38,103 bases of DNA, from positions 154,422-192,524 of the forward strand of contig NZ_GG667193.1 in NCBI RefSeq assembly GCF_000159635.1, given 5' to 3'. Position 1 is the first letter of the stretch; each line of letters begins with the position of its first letter. The DNA comes from Corynebacterium lipophiloflavum DSM 44291. Lineage in GTDB: Bacteria > Actinomycetota > Actinomycetes > Mycobacteriales > Mycobacteriaceae. This document shows positions 25,526 through 33,953 of the stretch, in pieces. Position numbers and translations under genes: made by a program. The notes beneath the pieces were generated by a model that saw nothing but the letters and a program-made list of their open reading frames with translations, did no database searches and was not told the DNA's origin.

Positions 25526-26659
25526 ATGGATCCGTTCCGTGATTTTGCCAGGTCCCCGAATCCGACGCTGGGCGTCGAGTGGGAGATCTGCCTCGTCGAC
25601 CCGCAGACCCGCGACTTGGTGCCGCGCGCCGCGGAGGTGATCGACGAGGTCACCGCGCGCAACCCGGATCTGCACTTGGAGCGTGAGTTCCTGCAGAACA
25701 CCATTGAGCTGGTCACGCCGGTGTGCCGTAACACGGGGGAGGCGTTGCGCTTCCTCACTGACGCCACGGAGAAGGTGCGCGCGGTGGCGGAGGAGGAGAA
25801 CCTGCGGCTGTGGGCGTCGGGTGGTCACCCGTTCTCGGATTTCCGCAAGCAGCCGCTGAGCCCGAAGATCACGTACAAGGAGATCATCAACCGCACGCAG
25901 TATTGGGGCCAGCAGATGCTGCTGTGGGGCATCCACTGCCACATCGGTATCCGGCACGAGGACCGTGTGTGGCCGATCATCAACGCGGTGATGACCAAGT
26001 ACCCGCACCTGCTGGCGATTTCGGCCTCGAGCCCGGGGTGGGACGGCCTGGACACGGGCTACGCCTCGAACCGCACGATGCTGTACCAGCAGCTGCCCAC
26101 CGCGGGCATGCCGTACCAGTTCCAGACGTGGGACGAGTGGGTGCAGTTCATGCGGGATCAGCAGACGTCGGGCGTGATCAACCACACGGGCAGCATGCAT
26201 TTCGACGTCCGCCCGGCCGCGAAGTGGGGCACTATCGAAGTCCGGATCTCGGACGCCACGTCGAATCTGCGCGAGCTCGCCGCGATTGTGGCACTGACGC
26301 ACTGCCTGGTGGTGCACTACGACCGCATGATCGACGAGGGCAAGCAGCTGCCCACGCTGCAGCCGTGGCACGTGGCGGAGAACAAGTGGCGCGGCGCGCG
26401 CTACGGCATGGACGCTCTGGTGATCACGAGCCGCGCGACGGACGAGCGCTGGGTCACCGAGGAGCTGGTCGACTTGGTCGACAGCCTCCAGGGCGTCGCC
26501 GCCGATCTCGGCTGCGTGGAGGAGTTGAACCTGGTGCTGGAGATCCTCGAGCGCGGCGCGGGGTATCAGCGCCAGCGCAGGCTTTTCGACGTCCACCGTG
26601 ACTGGAAACCGGCCGTCGATCTGGCCTGCGACGAGTTGACCTCCCTGACCTGGGGCTGA
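25526..26659 (+). CDS. ybdK: Glutamate-cysteine ligase family 2 protein (YbdK type)
   Basis: The 377 residues match the carboxylate-amine ligase YbdK family (E. coli 372) with N-terminal [12 protein letters not shown], the segment [50 protein letters not shown] and [12 protein letters not shown]. Such enzymes join glutamate and cysteine by ATP in vitro, weakly in E. coli; M. tuberculosis Rv0433 is the positional counterpart. Corynebacteria use mycothiol as main thiol, so the real substrate is uncertain. It is convergent with mrpG, with 6 bases between stop codons. Confidence 0.92.
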   Translation: MDPFRDFARSPNPTLGVEWEICLVDPQTRDLVPRAAEVIDEVTARNPDLHLEREFLQNTIELVTPVCRNTGEALRFLTDATEKVRAVAEEENLRLWASGGHPFSDFRKQPLSPKITYKEIINRTQYWGQQMLLWGIHCHIGIRHEDRVWPIINAVMTKYPHLLAISASSPGWDGLDTGYASNRTMLYQQLPTAGMPYQFQTWDEWVQFMRDQQTSGVINHTGSMHFDVRPAAKWGTIEVRISDATSNLRELAAIVALTHCLVVHYDRMIDEGKQLPTLQPWHVAENKWRGARYGMDALVITSRATDERWVTEELVDLVDSLQGVAADLGCVEELNLVLEILERGAGYQRQRRLFDVHRDWKPAVDLACDELTSLTWG

Positions 26660-26665
26660 TCCCGC

Positions 26666-27022
26666 TTAGCGCTTCGGGGCGGGGCGTTCGTTGACGGTGA
26701 GGGCGTCTTCGCCGCCGTAAAGGCCTTCGAGGCGCGAGACGCGCCCGAGGCGCTGGGCGGTGACGGGGTTGGTCATGAGCGCGAAGATGACGAGCAGGAC
26801 GAGCATGCCGATGTCGCCGCGTTCGTGGACACCGAAGTCGGGGGAGCCGATGACGCGGATGATGGTGCCCACGACCATGAGCACCAGGCCGGTGGTCTGG
26901 GGTTTGGTGATTGCGTGGATGCGCGCGAGGGTGGATTTAAAACGCACGGATCCGACGGCGGCGGAGAACACCATGAATGCGCCGGGGAGGATGAAGATGA
27001 GGGAGATGATGTCGGTGATCAT
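26666..27022 (-). CDS. mrpG: Na+/H+ antiporter subunit MrpG
   Basis: The 118-residue protein has three membrane helices: ISLIFILPGAFMVFSAAVG, TGLVLMVVGTIIRVIG and IGMLVLLVIFALMTNPVTAQ, ending in a soluble tail. The tripartite pattern with RFKSTLARIHA between helix 1 and 2 and the TNPVTAQ motif is that of PhaG/MnhG. ATG 27022 overlaps the mrpF stop as ATGA. It is the last gene of the operon and is needed for the complete heteromeric antiporter. Confidence 0.92.
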   Translation of the reverse strand: MITDIISLIFILPGAFMVFSAAVGSVRFKSTLARIHAITKPQTTGLVLMVVGTIIRVIGSPDFGVHERGDIGMLVLLVIFALMTNPVTAQRLGRVSRLEGLYGGEDALTVNERPAPKR

Positions 27023-27297
27023 GAGATGTCGTCCCTTCGGCGAAAGCGGGCCACGGACAGCGAGGCGATGAATCCGAGCAGCGCGATGACAATCATCGCG
27101 TTGACCACGGTGGTGTCGATGGTCCAGCAGATGTAGAGGGCGAGCACGCACTGCAGTGAGGCGGTGAAGGCGTCGTTGCCAAGCACGCGGTCGAGCGAGT
27201 TGGGGCCGACGACAATACGCCAGCCGATGATGAACAGGCTGGCCACGAGAAAGGCGGCGGCGATGCCGAGGAAGATGTTGTACAGGTTCGGGTCCAT
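27019..27297 (-). CDS. mrpF: Na+/H+ antiporter subunit MrpF
   Basis: The 92 residues have three helices and the family motif RIVVGPNSLDRVLGNDA between helix 1 and 2; the Asp is conserved in MrpF/PhaF. The gene starts 3 bases after mrpE and overlaps mrpG by 4. Confidence 0.93.
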   Translation of the reverse strand: MDPNLYNIFLGIAAAFLVASLFIIGWRIVVGPNSLDRVLGNDAFTASLQCVLALYICWTIDTTVVNAMIVIALLGFIASLSVARFRRRDDIS

Positions 27298-27300
27298 GGC

Positions 27301-27810
27301 TTAGCCCCTGCTTTCGAAGATGTCGATCATTTGGCGCTCTAGCTTTGCCACGCTGCGGCGTTCCCGCGCGATATCCTCTTCGGTCTCGGCGTTGAGGACG
27401 TGGATGGTCCATTCACGGTTGGCGATGTCGAGGTCGGTGACGGCGCCGCCGGGCTGCAGGTTGTAGGCGCAGGTGGCCAGGTAGAGCACGAGCTCGTTGG
27501 AAACCCGCATGGGCACTTTGAGGATGGCGCTGCGCGGCGGGGCGGCGGGCCGCAGCGCGAGCCACGCGACCTTGGCGGAGGCGACGATGAGGTCGCCGAA
27601 CCACACGATCACGAATACGGCGAGTTTGCTCCAGCGGACGCGGTGGTGGTCGCGCGGCACCTTCGGCAGGGGCAGCGCTAGCACGATGAGCAGGGCGAGC
27701 GCGAGGCCGCCGAGCACGTTTCCCCAGCTGATCTCGCCGAGAAGGATCACCCACATGAGGGTCAGCCACAGCACGAAGTGGGGGCGGATTCGGGCGCGTA
27801 GTCCTTGCAT
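27301..27810 (-). CDS. mrpE: Na+/H+ antiporter subunit MrpE
   Basis: The 169-residue protein has N-terminal hydrophobic segments (FVLWLTLMWVILLGEISWGNVLGGLALALLI, split in two) and the family segment VLYLATCAYNLQPGGAVTDLD, followed by a soluble C-terminus with a helix ending in MIDIFESRG. Family length is about 160. It starts 3 bases after the mrpD stop. Confidence 0.92.
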   Translation of the reverse strand: MQGLRARIRPHFVLWLTLMWVILLGEISWGNVLGGLALALLIVLALPLPKVPRDHHRVRWSKLAVFVIVWFGDLIVASAKVAWLALRPAAPPRSAILKVPMRVSNELVLYLATCAYNLQPGGAVTDLDIANREWTIHVLNAETEEDIARERRSVAKLERQMIDIFESRG

Positions 27811-27813
27811 AGC

Positions 27814-29604
27814 TTATTCCCCTTCCGTTTCGCCTTGGGTGGATTCGCCCATGAGGTTGCTTTGCGCCACGGGTTCGGGAACTGCGGCGGTGGTGATGCC
27901 CTCAGGCGGGGCAGGGGTGGTGGTGCGGATGTCCAGGGCGTCGCGTTCTTCCTGCATCGTCGTCTGGTCGAGGTTGCGTGTCGGATCTGTGTAGCCGGGG
28001 CGCAGGACGGCGTCGCGGTAGATGGAGCGGTCCTGGGCGGATTCGGCGGCCCGGTCGGTCACGGCGGAGATGGGCCCGGCGAGGAACGTGATGGCCAGGG
28101 ATGCCGCGATGAGCAGCGTGGTGGACAGGAGCATGCCGGGCGGGACGCGGCCGACGTCGGAACGCTCGTCGATGGTGACGGTGGACTGCCGGTCGGACAG
28201 CGCCGAGGGTTTGTCGATGGCGATGTGGCCCTCGGGCGCGTCGGCGCGGTCGCGCAGGAAGCCCTTGGACCAGACCAGGATCATGGCGTAGAGGGTCAGC
28301 AGCGAGGTGACCACCGCGCCTCCGATGAGCACCCAGGACAGCCAGGAGCCTTCGGCGGCGCCGGCCTCGAGAAGCATGATCTTGCCCAGGAAGCCGGAGA
28401 AGGGCGGGATGCCGCCCAGGTTGAGGGCGGGGATGAAGTACAGCAGCGCGATGACGGGGGCCGTGTAGAGCAGGGACCCGAGTCGGCGCAGCTGGGACGT
28501 GCCGGCCTGGCGCTCGATGAGGCCGACGACGAGGAACAGCGAGGTTTGCACGAGCACGTGGTGCACGGCGTAGAAAATGGCGCCGGAGAGGCCTTCCATG
28601 GTGCCCAGGGCAACGCCGAAGACCATGTAGCCGATGTGGCTGACCAGGGTGAACGAGAGCAGACGCTTGATTTCGTTCTGCGCGAGGGCGCCCATGATGC
28701 CGACGATCATGGTGGCCAGCGCCACCCACATGAGCATCCCGTCGAGGGAGCCGTCGGTGAATACGGTGGAGCGCATGCGGATGATCGCGTACACGCCCAC
28801 CTTGGTCAGAAGGCCGGCGAACACGGCGGTGACCAGGGACGCTGCGGTGGGGTAGGAGTCGGGTAGCCAGGCGTCGAGAGGCACGACGGCCGCCTTGATG
28901 GCGAACGCCACGAGCAGGGTGGCGAAGATGGCGGTGCGGGTGCCCTCCGGCAGGGCTTCCATGCGCTCGCCGGCGTGGGCCATGTTGATGGTGCCCACGG
29001 AGGCGTAGATCATCGCCAGGGCGAACAGGAAGATCATGGATGACGCCATGGACACCATGACGTAGCCGATGCCGGAGCGCACGCGCGCCGGGGACGCGCC
29101 GAGGGTGAGCAGGACGTACGAGGCGACGAGGAAGATCTCGAAGCCGACGTAGAGGTTGAACAGGTCGCCGGCGAGGAACGCGAGGTTCACGCCCATGGTC
29201 AGCAGCATGTACACCGGCAGGAAGACGGCGACGGGGTCGTCCTCGTCGCCGTCGCGAAGCCCCTGCGAGATGCCGTACCACATGACGGCGACCAGCACGA
29301 TGGCGGAGACGAGCAGCATGATGGTGGCCAGGCGGTCGGCGACAAGTGTGATGCCGATGGGCGCCTCCCAGCCGCCGAGCTGCACCGTCTGGATGCCGTA
29401 GATGTCGGTGACAATTAGCAGCGCCGCGGCAATGCCGGCGAGCGCCAGCAGGGTGATGAACGCGATGGTGCGCTGCAGCGCAAGGTGGCGGCCCGAGACC
29501 AGGATGAGCGCGGCCGCAATCGCGGGCAGCAGTACGGACAGCGGGATGAGGTAGGCGACGTAGGGCAGCACGGCGGCGGCGAAGTCGAAAATATTAGCGG
29601 ACAT
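27814..29604 (-). CDS. mrpD: Na+/H+ antiporter subunit MrpD
   Basis: The 596-residue polytopic membrane protein is of the NuoL/M/N antiporter-like family. The conserved proton-channel features are visible: a Glu in LYVGFEIFLVASY (helix 5), a Lys in FAIKAAVVPLDAWLPDSYP (helix 7), and Lys/His in the second half (KRLLSFTLVSHIGYM, HHVLVQTSLFLVVG). About 100 residues after the last helices are hydrophilic and Thr/Pro/Glu-rich, longer than usual. The start overlaps the mrpC end by 11 bp. Confidence 0.95.
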   Translation of the reverse strand: MSANIFDFAAAVLPYVAYLIPLSVLLPAIAAALILVSGRHLALQRTIAFITLLALAGIAAALLIVTDIYGIQTVQLGGWEAPIGITLVADRLATIMLLVSAIVLVAVMWYGISQGLRDGDEDDPVAVFLPVYMLLTMGVNLAFLAGDLFNLYVGFEIFLVASYVLLTLGASPARVRSGIGYVMVSMASSMIFLFALAMIYASVGTINMAHAGERMEALPEGTRTAIFATLLVAFAIKAAVVPLDAWLPDSYPTAASLVTAVFAGLLTKVGVYAIIRMRSTVFTDGSLDGMLMWVALATMIVGIMGALAQNEIKRLLSFTLVSHIGYMVFGVALGTMEGLSGAIFYAVHHVLVQTSLFLVVGLIERQAGTSQLRRLGSLLYTAPVIALLYFIPALNLGGIPPFSGFLGKIMLLEAGAAEGSWLSWVLIGGAVVTSLLTLYAMILVWSKGFLRDRADAPEGHIAIDKPSALSDRQSTVTIDERSDVGRVPPGMLLSTTLLIAASLAITFLAGPISAVTDRAAESAQDRSIYRDAVLRPGYTDPTRNLDQTTMQEERDALDIRTTTPAPPEGITTAAVPEPVAQSNLMGESTQGETEGE

Positions 29605-30088
29605 CGTCGGCCTCCTTCACGGGTTCCTCAAAGGAGCGGGGGCCGAACTCGTCACCGAGCGCGCTGGCGCGGCCGGTTTCGGGGTCGTCGGACGCGTCAT
29701 GGTCGGGCTGCGCGGACGGGGTGACCGGTCGCGCGGCGATGGCGCGATCCTCCTCGTCGCGTTCGATGACGTCGTCGGAGCGGTAGCGGTACTGGCGGTA
29801 GGCCAGCGCGAGCATGAACGCGACGAGCGCCATCGCGATCACGATCGCGGTCAGGATCATCGCCTGTGCGAGCGGGTCGGAGATCTGCTCGCCGTAGAGC
29901 TCGTTGTCGCGGGTGAGAATGGGCGGGGAGCCGGCTTGCCCGCCGGACTGCAGCAGCAGGAGGTTGGCGCCGTTGCCGATGAGCATGATGCCCATGATCA
30001 TGCGCGTCATCGCTTTGTCCAGCAGCAGGTACACGCCGGCGGAGATGAGCACGCCCGAGCCGATGAGCAGGAACAGGTTCGCTTCCAT
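29594..30088 (-). CDS. mrpC: Na+/H+ antiporter subunit MrpC, with extended tail
   Basis: The first 105 residues are the NuoK-like MrpC with three helices: FLLIGSGVLISAGVYLLL, IMGIMLIGNGANLLLL and QAMILTAIVIAMALVAFMLAL, including the conserved Gly-Asn-Gly-Ala-Asn segment. About 50 further residues are very acidic and polar (DVIERDEEDRA...) and are beyond the normal length of about 115. ATG 30088 directly follows the mrpA stop; the ribosome site GAAAGGAG lies inside the mrpA end. Confidence 0.93.
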   Translation of the reverse strand: MEANLFLLIGSGVLISAGVYLLLDKAMTRMIMGIMLIGNGANLLLLQSGGQAGSPPILTRDNELYGEQISDPLAQAMILTAIVIAMALVAFMLALAYRQYRYRSDDVIERDEEDRAIAARPVTPSAQPDHDASDDPETGRASALGDEFGPRSFEEPVKEADDVR

Positions 30089-33034
30089 CTACTCGCTCCT
30101 TTCGGTTTCGCTAGTGCTTATCGACGCCCTCTCGCGACGCTTCTGCGTATGCAGCGCGCGTCGTTTCTCGTTCTTCTCCTGCAGTGCGCGGGCGCGTTCG
30201 CGGGCGCGCTGCTTGCGGGCGTCCTCTTCCTTGTCCAGGTGCGCGCCGACGGAGGTGAGGATGTGCATGATGAGGCCGACCACGATGACGGAGACCCCGG
30301 CGTCGAAAAGCAGGGCGGAGGGGATGGCAACTTGGCCGATGAGCGGGAGGTCGGGTTCGATGTAGCCGGAGGTCAATGGCGGGTAGCCGAAGAACATCGG
30401 GGCCACGGCGGCGGCCGCGGAGAGCAGCAGGCCGGTGCCCAGGATGGCCTCGGGGTTGACGGGCAGGGCTTCCTCGATTTCCTCGCGGCCGCCGGCGAGG
30501 TAGCGCAGCGCGAACGCCAGGGCGGCGACGAGGCCGCCGGCGAAGCCGCCGCCGGGGGCGTTGTGGCCGGAGAAGAAGAAGTACGCGGCTAAGAGCATCA
30601 TCGACGGGAAGAGGATGCGGGTGGCGGCCTCGACCATCATGTGGCGGTTTTGCGCCGTTTCGCTGTTGACGGACGAGGACAGCCAACGCGGCACGGCCGC
30701 GGAGAGCACGGGGCGGCGCGAGTCGCGGTAGAAGGAGCCGGTGCCGAAGATGAGGCTGGCCACGCCGGTGGCGGCGATCGCCAGCACGGTGATCTCGCCG
30801 AAGGTGTCGAAGGCGCGCAGGTCCACCAGAAGCACGTTGACGGCGTTGCGGCCGTGGCCGATCTCGTATGCCAAGTCGGGCATTGGCCCGGAAATGGGTT
30901 CCGCGATTCGCGAGGAGATCGCCGTCATGGCGACGATGACCACGGACAGGCCGGTGCCGATGGACAGCCAGGCCCGCAGGCGCACGTCCGAGTCACCGCG
31001 GTTTTCCAGCTCGGTGGGCATCTTGCGCAACACGAGCATGAACACGACCATGACGATCGTCTCCACCAGCACCTGCGTCAGCGCGAGGTCGGGCGCGCCG
31101 TGTAGAGCGAAGATGAGCGCCAGGGAGAAGCCGGTCAAACCGACCATGACCACGCCGGAGAGCCGGTTGCGCTGCAACGTCGCGGCCACGGCAATCAGTG
31201 ACATGAACACTATGGTCATTCCCTGCCAGGGGCTGTCCCACACAATCATGCGGATGTCGGTGGACGGCCCAAGAATGAGCCCCGCCAGGGGAACCACCAT
31301 GAGCACTAGAAAGATGGTAGCCAGGTTGATGGTCAGCGAGCCGCGCTGCGTCGACGCCGTCAGGCGCAGCGACGCGATGCGCAGTGTGCGGATGATGTTG
31401 TCCCAGACATCGTCGGCGTCGCCAAGCGCGGGGCGCTCGAACTGCGCCTTGGCCACCACGTCGCGCTGCCAGAACATGAGCGCGCCGGCACCGATGATCA
31501 CTCCAGTAAGCAGCAGGGGAATAGTAAACCCGTGCCACAGGGCCAGGTAGTTGCCCTCGACCTCGGGGAAACGCACGTTGAGGTACTCGTTGAAGGCGCG
31601 GCTCATCCAGCCCGGGAAGAGGCCGAACGCGACCGTGAGCGCGGTCAGGATTGCCGGCGACAGCCACAGGGTGGGGCCGATGGAGTCCATCTGCGCAACT
31701 TCCTCCGTGGTGGCGCCCCGCTTGGTGGCGAAGGCCCCGTGGATGAAGTACAGCGAGTACGCCATGGTCAGGATGGAGCCGGCGACCAGGCCCACGAGCA
31801 GCATCTTGCCCGGCATGCCGTGGAGCAGCTCCTCGTGCAGCACCGCGTCGAGGGCGGTCTCCTTGGCCACGAACCCGAACAGCGGCGGAATGCCGGCCAT
31901 GGATCCGGCCGAGATCAACGCCAGCGCGGCCACGAACGGTTCTTTCCTGCCCAGGCCGGACAGTTCACGGATGTCGCGGGTGCCGGTGGTGTGGTCGATC
32001 GCGCCGACGATCATGAACAGCGCGGCCTTGAACAGGGAGTGGCCGAACGTCAGCGCCAGGCCCGCCATGGTGGCCTCGCGCGAGCCGATGCCGATGACCG
32101 CGGTGATGAAGCCGAGCTGGGACACCGTGCCGTAGGCGAGGATGAGCTTCAGGTCCATCTGCTTCAGCGCCATCCAGCCGCCGAGCAGCATGGTGAAGAT
32201 GCCTGTGCCGCACACCACGATGTGCCAGGTGGGCACCGCCGCGAAGTCGGGGGCGAGGCGGGCGACGAGGTAAATGCCGGCCTTGACCATGGCCGCGGAG
32301 TGCAGGTAAGCGGACACCGGGGTGGGGGCGGCCATCGCGCCGGGCAGCCAGAAGTGGAACGGGGCTTGGGCGGACTTGGTCAGCGCGCCGAGCATGACCA
32401 GGATGATGGCTGCGGCGATGCCGGGGGTCTCCGCCACGCCGTCGAACGTCGCGATGTCGGAGAGCTTCCAAATGCCGCTCTGCTGGCCGAAGAGGATGAT
32501 GCCCACGAGCATGGCCAGGCCGCCGAAGGTGGTGACCATGAGCGCCTGGATGGCGGAGCGGCGTGACGACGCCCGCTCGCCGTAGTACGCCACCAGAAGG
32601 TACGACAGGACGGAGGTCAGCTCCCAGAAGGTGTACATCAACAGGAAGTTATCCGAGATGACCAGGCCGTACATGACCATGGCGAACATGGTCAACTGCG
32701 CGCCGAAGATGGCCAGGCGGCGCGGGTTGGAGTCGAAGTACCCCCAGCAGTAGAACAGCACGAGAGAGCCGCAGCCGAGGATGATGAGGCTGAACAGGCC
32801 CGACAGTGCATCCAGGCGGAAGTCGAGCGTGAGGTTCGTGCTCGGCATCCACTGGTAGGACGCCATGACAGCACCGCCGTCAGCGAATACCCCGCCGTGG
32901 AACAGGCTGGCAATCCAGATGAATCCGGCGAGCGGGACTAGGGCGATCAGGGCGAATGCGACACGGCCGATCGTGCGCAGCAGAAGCGGCGCCGCGATGG
33001 TGGCGCCGACGAGGGCAATCAAAAGAGACAGCAC
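30089..33034 (-). CDS. mrpA: Na+/H+ antiporter subunit MrpA fused with MrpB
   Basis: The 981 residues combine three parts: a NuoL-like MrpA core (about 1-600) with YTFWELTSVLSYLLVAYY, a Lys helix (LGALTKSAQAPFHFWLPGAMAAPTPVSAYLHSA, spanning two helices) and FGHSLFKAALFMIVG; a DUF4040-like part (to about 760) with LHGAPDLALTQVLVETIVMVV; and a C-terminal MrpB domain (from about 790) with PGGGFAGGLVAALAFALRYL and FDAGVSVIVVGLIMHIL. The tail of about 45 residues is strongly basic. The A-B fusion reduces the operon to six genes, as in other corynebacteria. GTG 33034 is preceded by AAGGAGGGG. The complex exports Na+ (or K+) against H+ in alkaline or salt stress. Confidence 0.95.
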   Translation of the reverse strand: MLSLLIALVGATIAAPLLLRTIGRVAFALIALVPLAGFIWIASLFHGGVFADGGAVMASYQWMPSTNLTLDFRLDALSGLFSLIILGCGSLVLFYCWGYFDSNPRRLAIFGAQLTMFAMVMYGLVISDNFLLMYTFWELTSVLSYLLVAYYGERASSRRSAIQALMVTTFGGLAMLVGIILFGQQSGIWKLSDIATFDGVAETPGIAAAIILVMLGALTKSAQAPFHFWLPGAMAAPTPVSAYLHSAAMVKAGIYLVARLAPDFAAVPTWHIVVCGTGIFTMLLGGWMALKQMDLKLILAYGTVSQLGFITAVIGIGSREATMAGLALTFGHSLFKAALFMIVGAIDHTTGTRDIRELSGLGRKEPFVAALALISAGSMAGIPPLFGFVAKETALDAVLHEELLHGMPGKMLLVGLVAGSILTMAYSLYFIHGAFATKRGATTEEVAQMDSIGPTLWLSPAILTALTVAFGLFPGWMSRAFNEYLNVRFPEVEGNYLALWHGFTIPLLLTGVIIGAGALMFWQRDVVAKAQFERPALGDADDVWDNIIRTLRIASLRLTASTQRGSLTINLATIFLVLMVVPLAGLILGPSTDIRMIVWDSPWQGMTIVFMSLIAVAATLQRNRLSGVVMVGLTGFSLALIFALHGAPDLALTQVLVETIVMVVFMLVLRKMPTELENRGDSDVRLRAWLSIGTGLSVVIVAMTAISSRIAEPISGPMPDLAYEIGHGRNAVNVLLVDLRAFDTFGEITVLAIAATGVASLIFGTGSFYRDSRRPVLSAAVPRWLSSSVNSETAQNRHMMVEAATRILFPSMMLLAAYFFFSGHNAPGGGFAGGLVAALAFALRYLAGGREEIEEALPVNPEAILGTGLLLSAAAAVAPMFFGYPPLTSGYIEPDLPLIGQVAIPSALLFDAGVSVIVVGLIMHILTSVGAHLDKEEDARKQRARERARALQEKNEKRRALHTQKRRERASISTSETERSE

Positions 33035-33060
33035 AACGCGTACCCCTCCTTACTTAAGGT

Positions 33061-33100
33061 GGACGGGACAGGGACAGCGCCTGTTTCGCGAAACCCGTCC
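33061..33100 (-). promoter_or_regulatory. Inverted repeats in the mrp leader
   Basis: Outer arms GGACGGG (33061-33067) and CCCGTCC (33094-33100), inner arms ACAGG (33068-33072) and CCTGT (33080-33084), and a perfect palindrome GTTTCGCGAAAC (33083-33094) lie just upstream of the ribosome site of mrpA. It could be an operator or an RNA hairpin. The promoter of the operon is not clear. Confidence 0.4.
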
Positions 33101-33193
33101 GGAAAGCCGGAGTACAAAAGAGGCAGCGTCTTTCATCACTTCATGGGTTGTCATGCGGCGCGGCCAACCAACGCCGACCACCCTACCAGTTTT

Positions 33194-33727
33194 TCAGAGG
33201 TTGCCGTAGATGCGCTGAGCACCGGAGGACAATGCCGCGGCGACGGAGTGCGCGGGGCTGTGCCCGAATCCGACAGCCCACGCGGTGCGGGTGTGGTCGA
33301 CCTGGTGGGCGACCTTGACGCAGGTAACAGTGGCTTCATAGAGGGTGATCTCGTGGTAGGAGAGGATCTCGACATAGCGACCGTGCTCGTTGAGGATCGC
33401 GCTCATCGCGGCCGCCGGGCCGGTTGCGGTGACCTCGTGGTAGGTCGACTCGGGGGCCTTCGTCTTCGAGGTCTGCGTGACCTCGACGGTGTAGCGGTGA
33501 TCGCTGAAGTTCAGCTTGTCGACGCCCACGAGGCCGATCTGAACCGTCGGGGCGGGAGCGTACGTGGCGCGGAACAGGCCCCAGTCCATGCCGTGCGCCT
33601 CGGCGCGCAGCTCTTTAGGCAATTTGCTGTCGATTTCGTAGCGGATCTGGAACGGATCGCGGGCTTCCGGCAGTGCCGGTGCGTGGAAAGTGGTGGAGCG
33701 GGTGGCAGTCGTTGCGGTGTGTGCCAT
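33194..33727 (-). CDS. Stand-alone LeuA-type regulatory (LeuA_dimer) domain protein
   Basis: The 177-residue soluble protein lacks the TIM barrel of alpha-isopropylmalate or homocitrate synthase but resembles their C-terminal allosteric domain: EVTATGPAAAMSAILNEHG, VEILSYHEITLY and HTRTAWAVGFGHSPAHSVAAALSSGAQRI. The N-terminal 90 residues (PFQIRYEIDSKLPKELR, MDWGLFRATY) contain features that often precede this domain in LeuA. I infer a homologue of the leucine-sensing part; whether it binds an amino acid, pairs with LeuA or has another role is unknown. ATG 33727 has AGAAGGA 11 bases ahead. The gene is upstream of and codirectional with mrpA at a distance of 159 bp. Confidence 0.65.
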   Translation of the reverse strand: MAHTATTATRSTTFHAPALPEARDPFQIRYEIDSKLPKELRAEAHGMDWGLFRATYAPAPTVQIGLVGVDKLNFSDHRYTVEVTQTSKTKAPESTYHEVTATGPAAAMSAILNEHGRYVEILSYHEITLYEATVTCVKVAHQVDHTRTAWAVGFGHSPAHSVAAALSSGAQRIYGNL

Positions 33728-33865
33728 GGTGAGCCGGTGTCCTTCTGGTGTGGCGTGGCGGGGAGGCCGGTCCTTGGATTCTGGGTTGCCCTAGCGACTA
33801 CTTCCCCGTGCCACAAAGGCCGGCTAACTGCGGCCGGGGTGCGTAGCCTTACCTACTAGGCATAC

Positions 33866-33887
33866 AAGGAGGACTGCTCGTGTCATG
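33866..33887 (+). promoter_or_regulatory. Orphan perfect Shine-Dalgarno with start codon on the plus strand
   Basis: AAGGAGG at 33866-33872 is 7 bases before GTG 33880 and 12 before ATG 33885. The frames that follow (74 and 239 codons) soon run antisense through the M20 peptidase gene and resemble nothing I know. It may be the remnant of a lost gene, a tiny ORF, or chance. The rest of the 226-bp gap 33728-33953 shows no clear feature. Confidence 0.3.
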
Positions 33888-33953
33888 GCGATCACACTAC
33901 TCCGCGAAGATGTGGCACGCAACATCACTATCCCATTTTTCCGCCCGTGTGTC

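Noticed and set aside
27805..32566. Long plus-strand frames of about 340-350 codons opposite mrpD and mrpA
   Set aside because: His/Gly/Gln-rich antisense translations of transmembrane genes; typical shadows.
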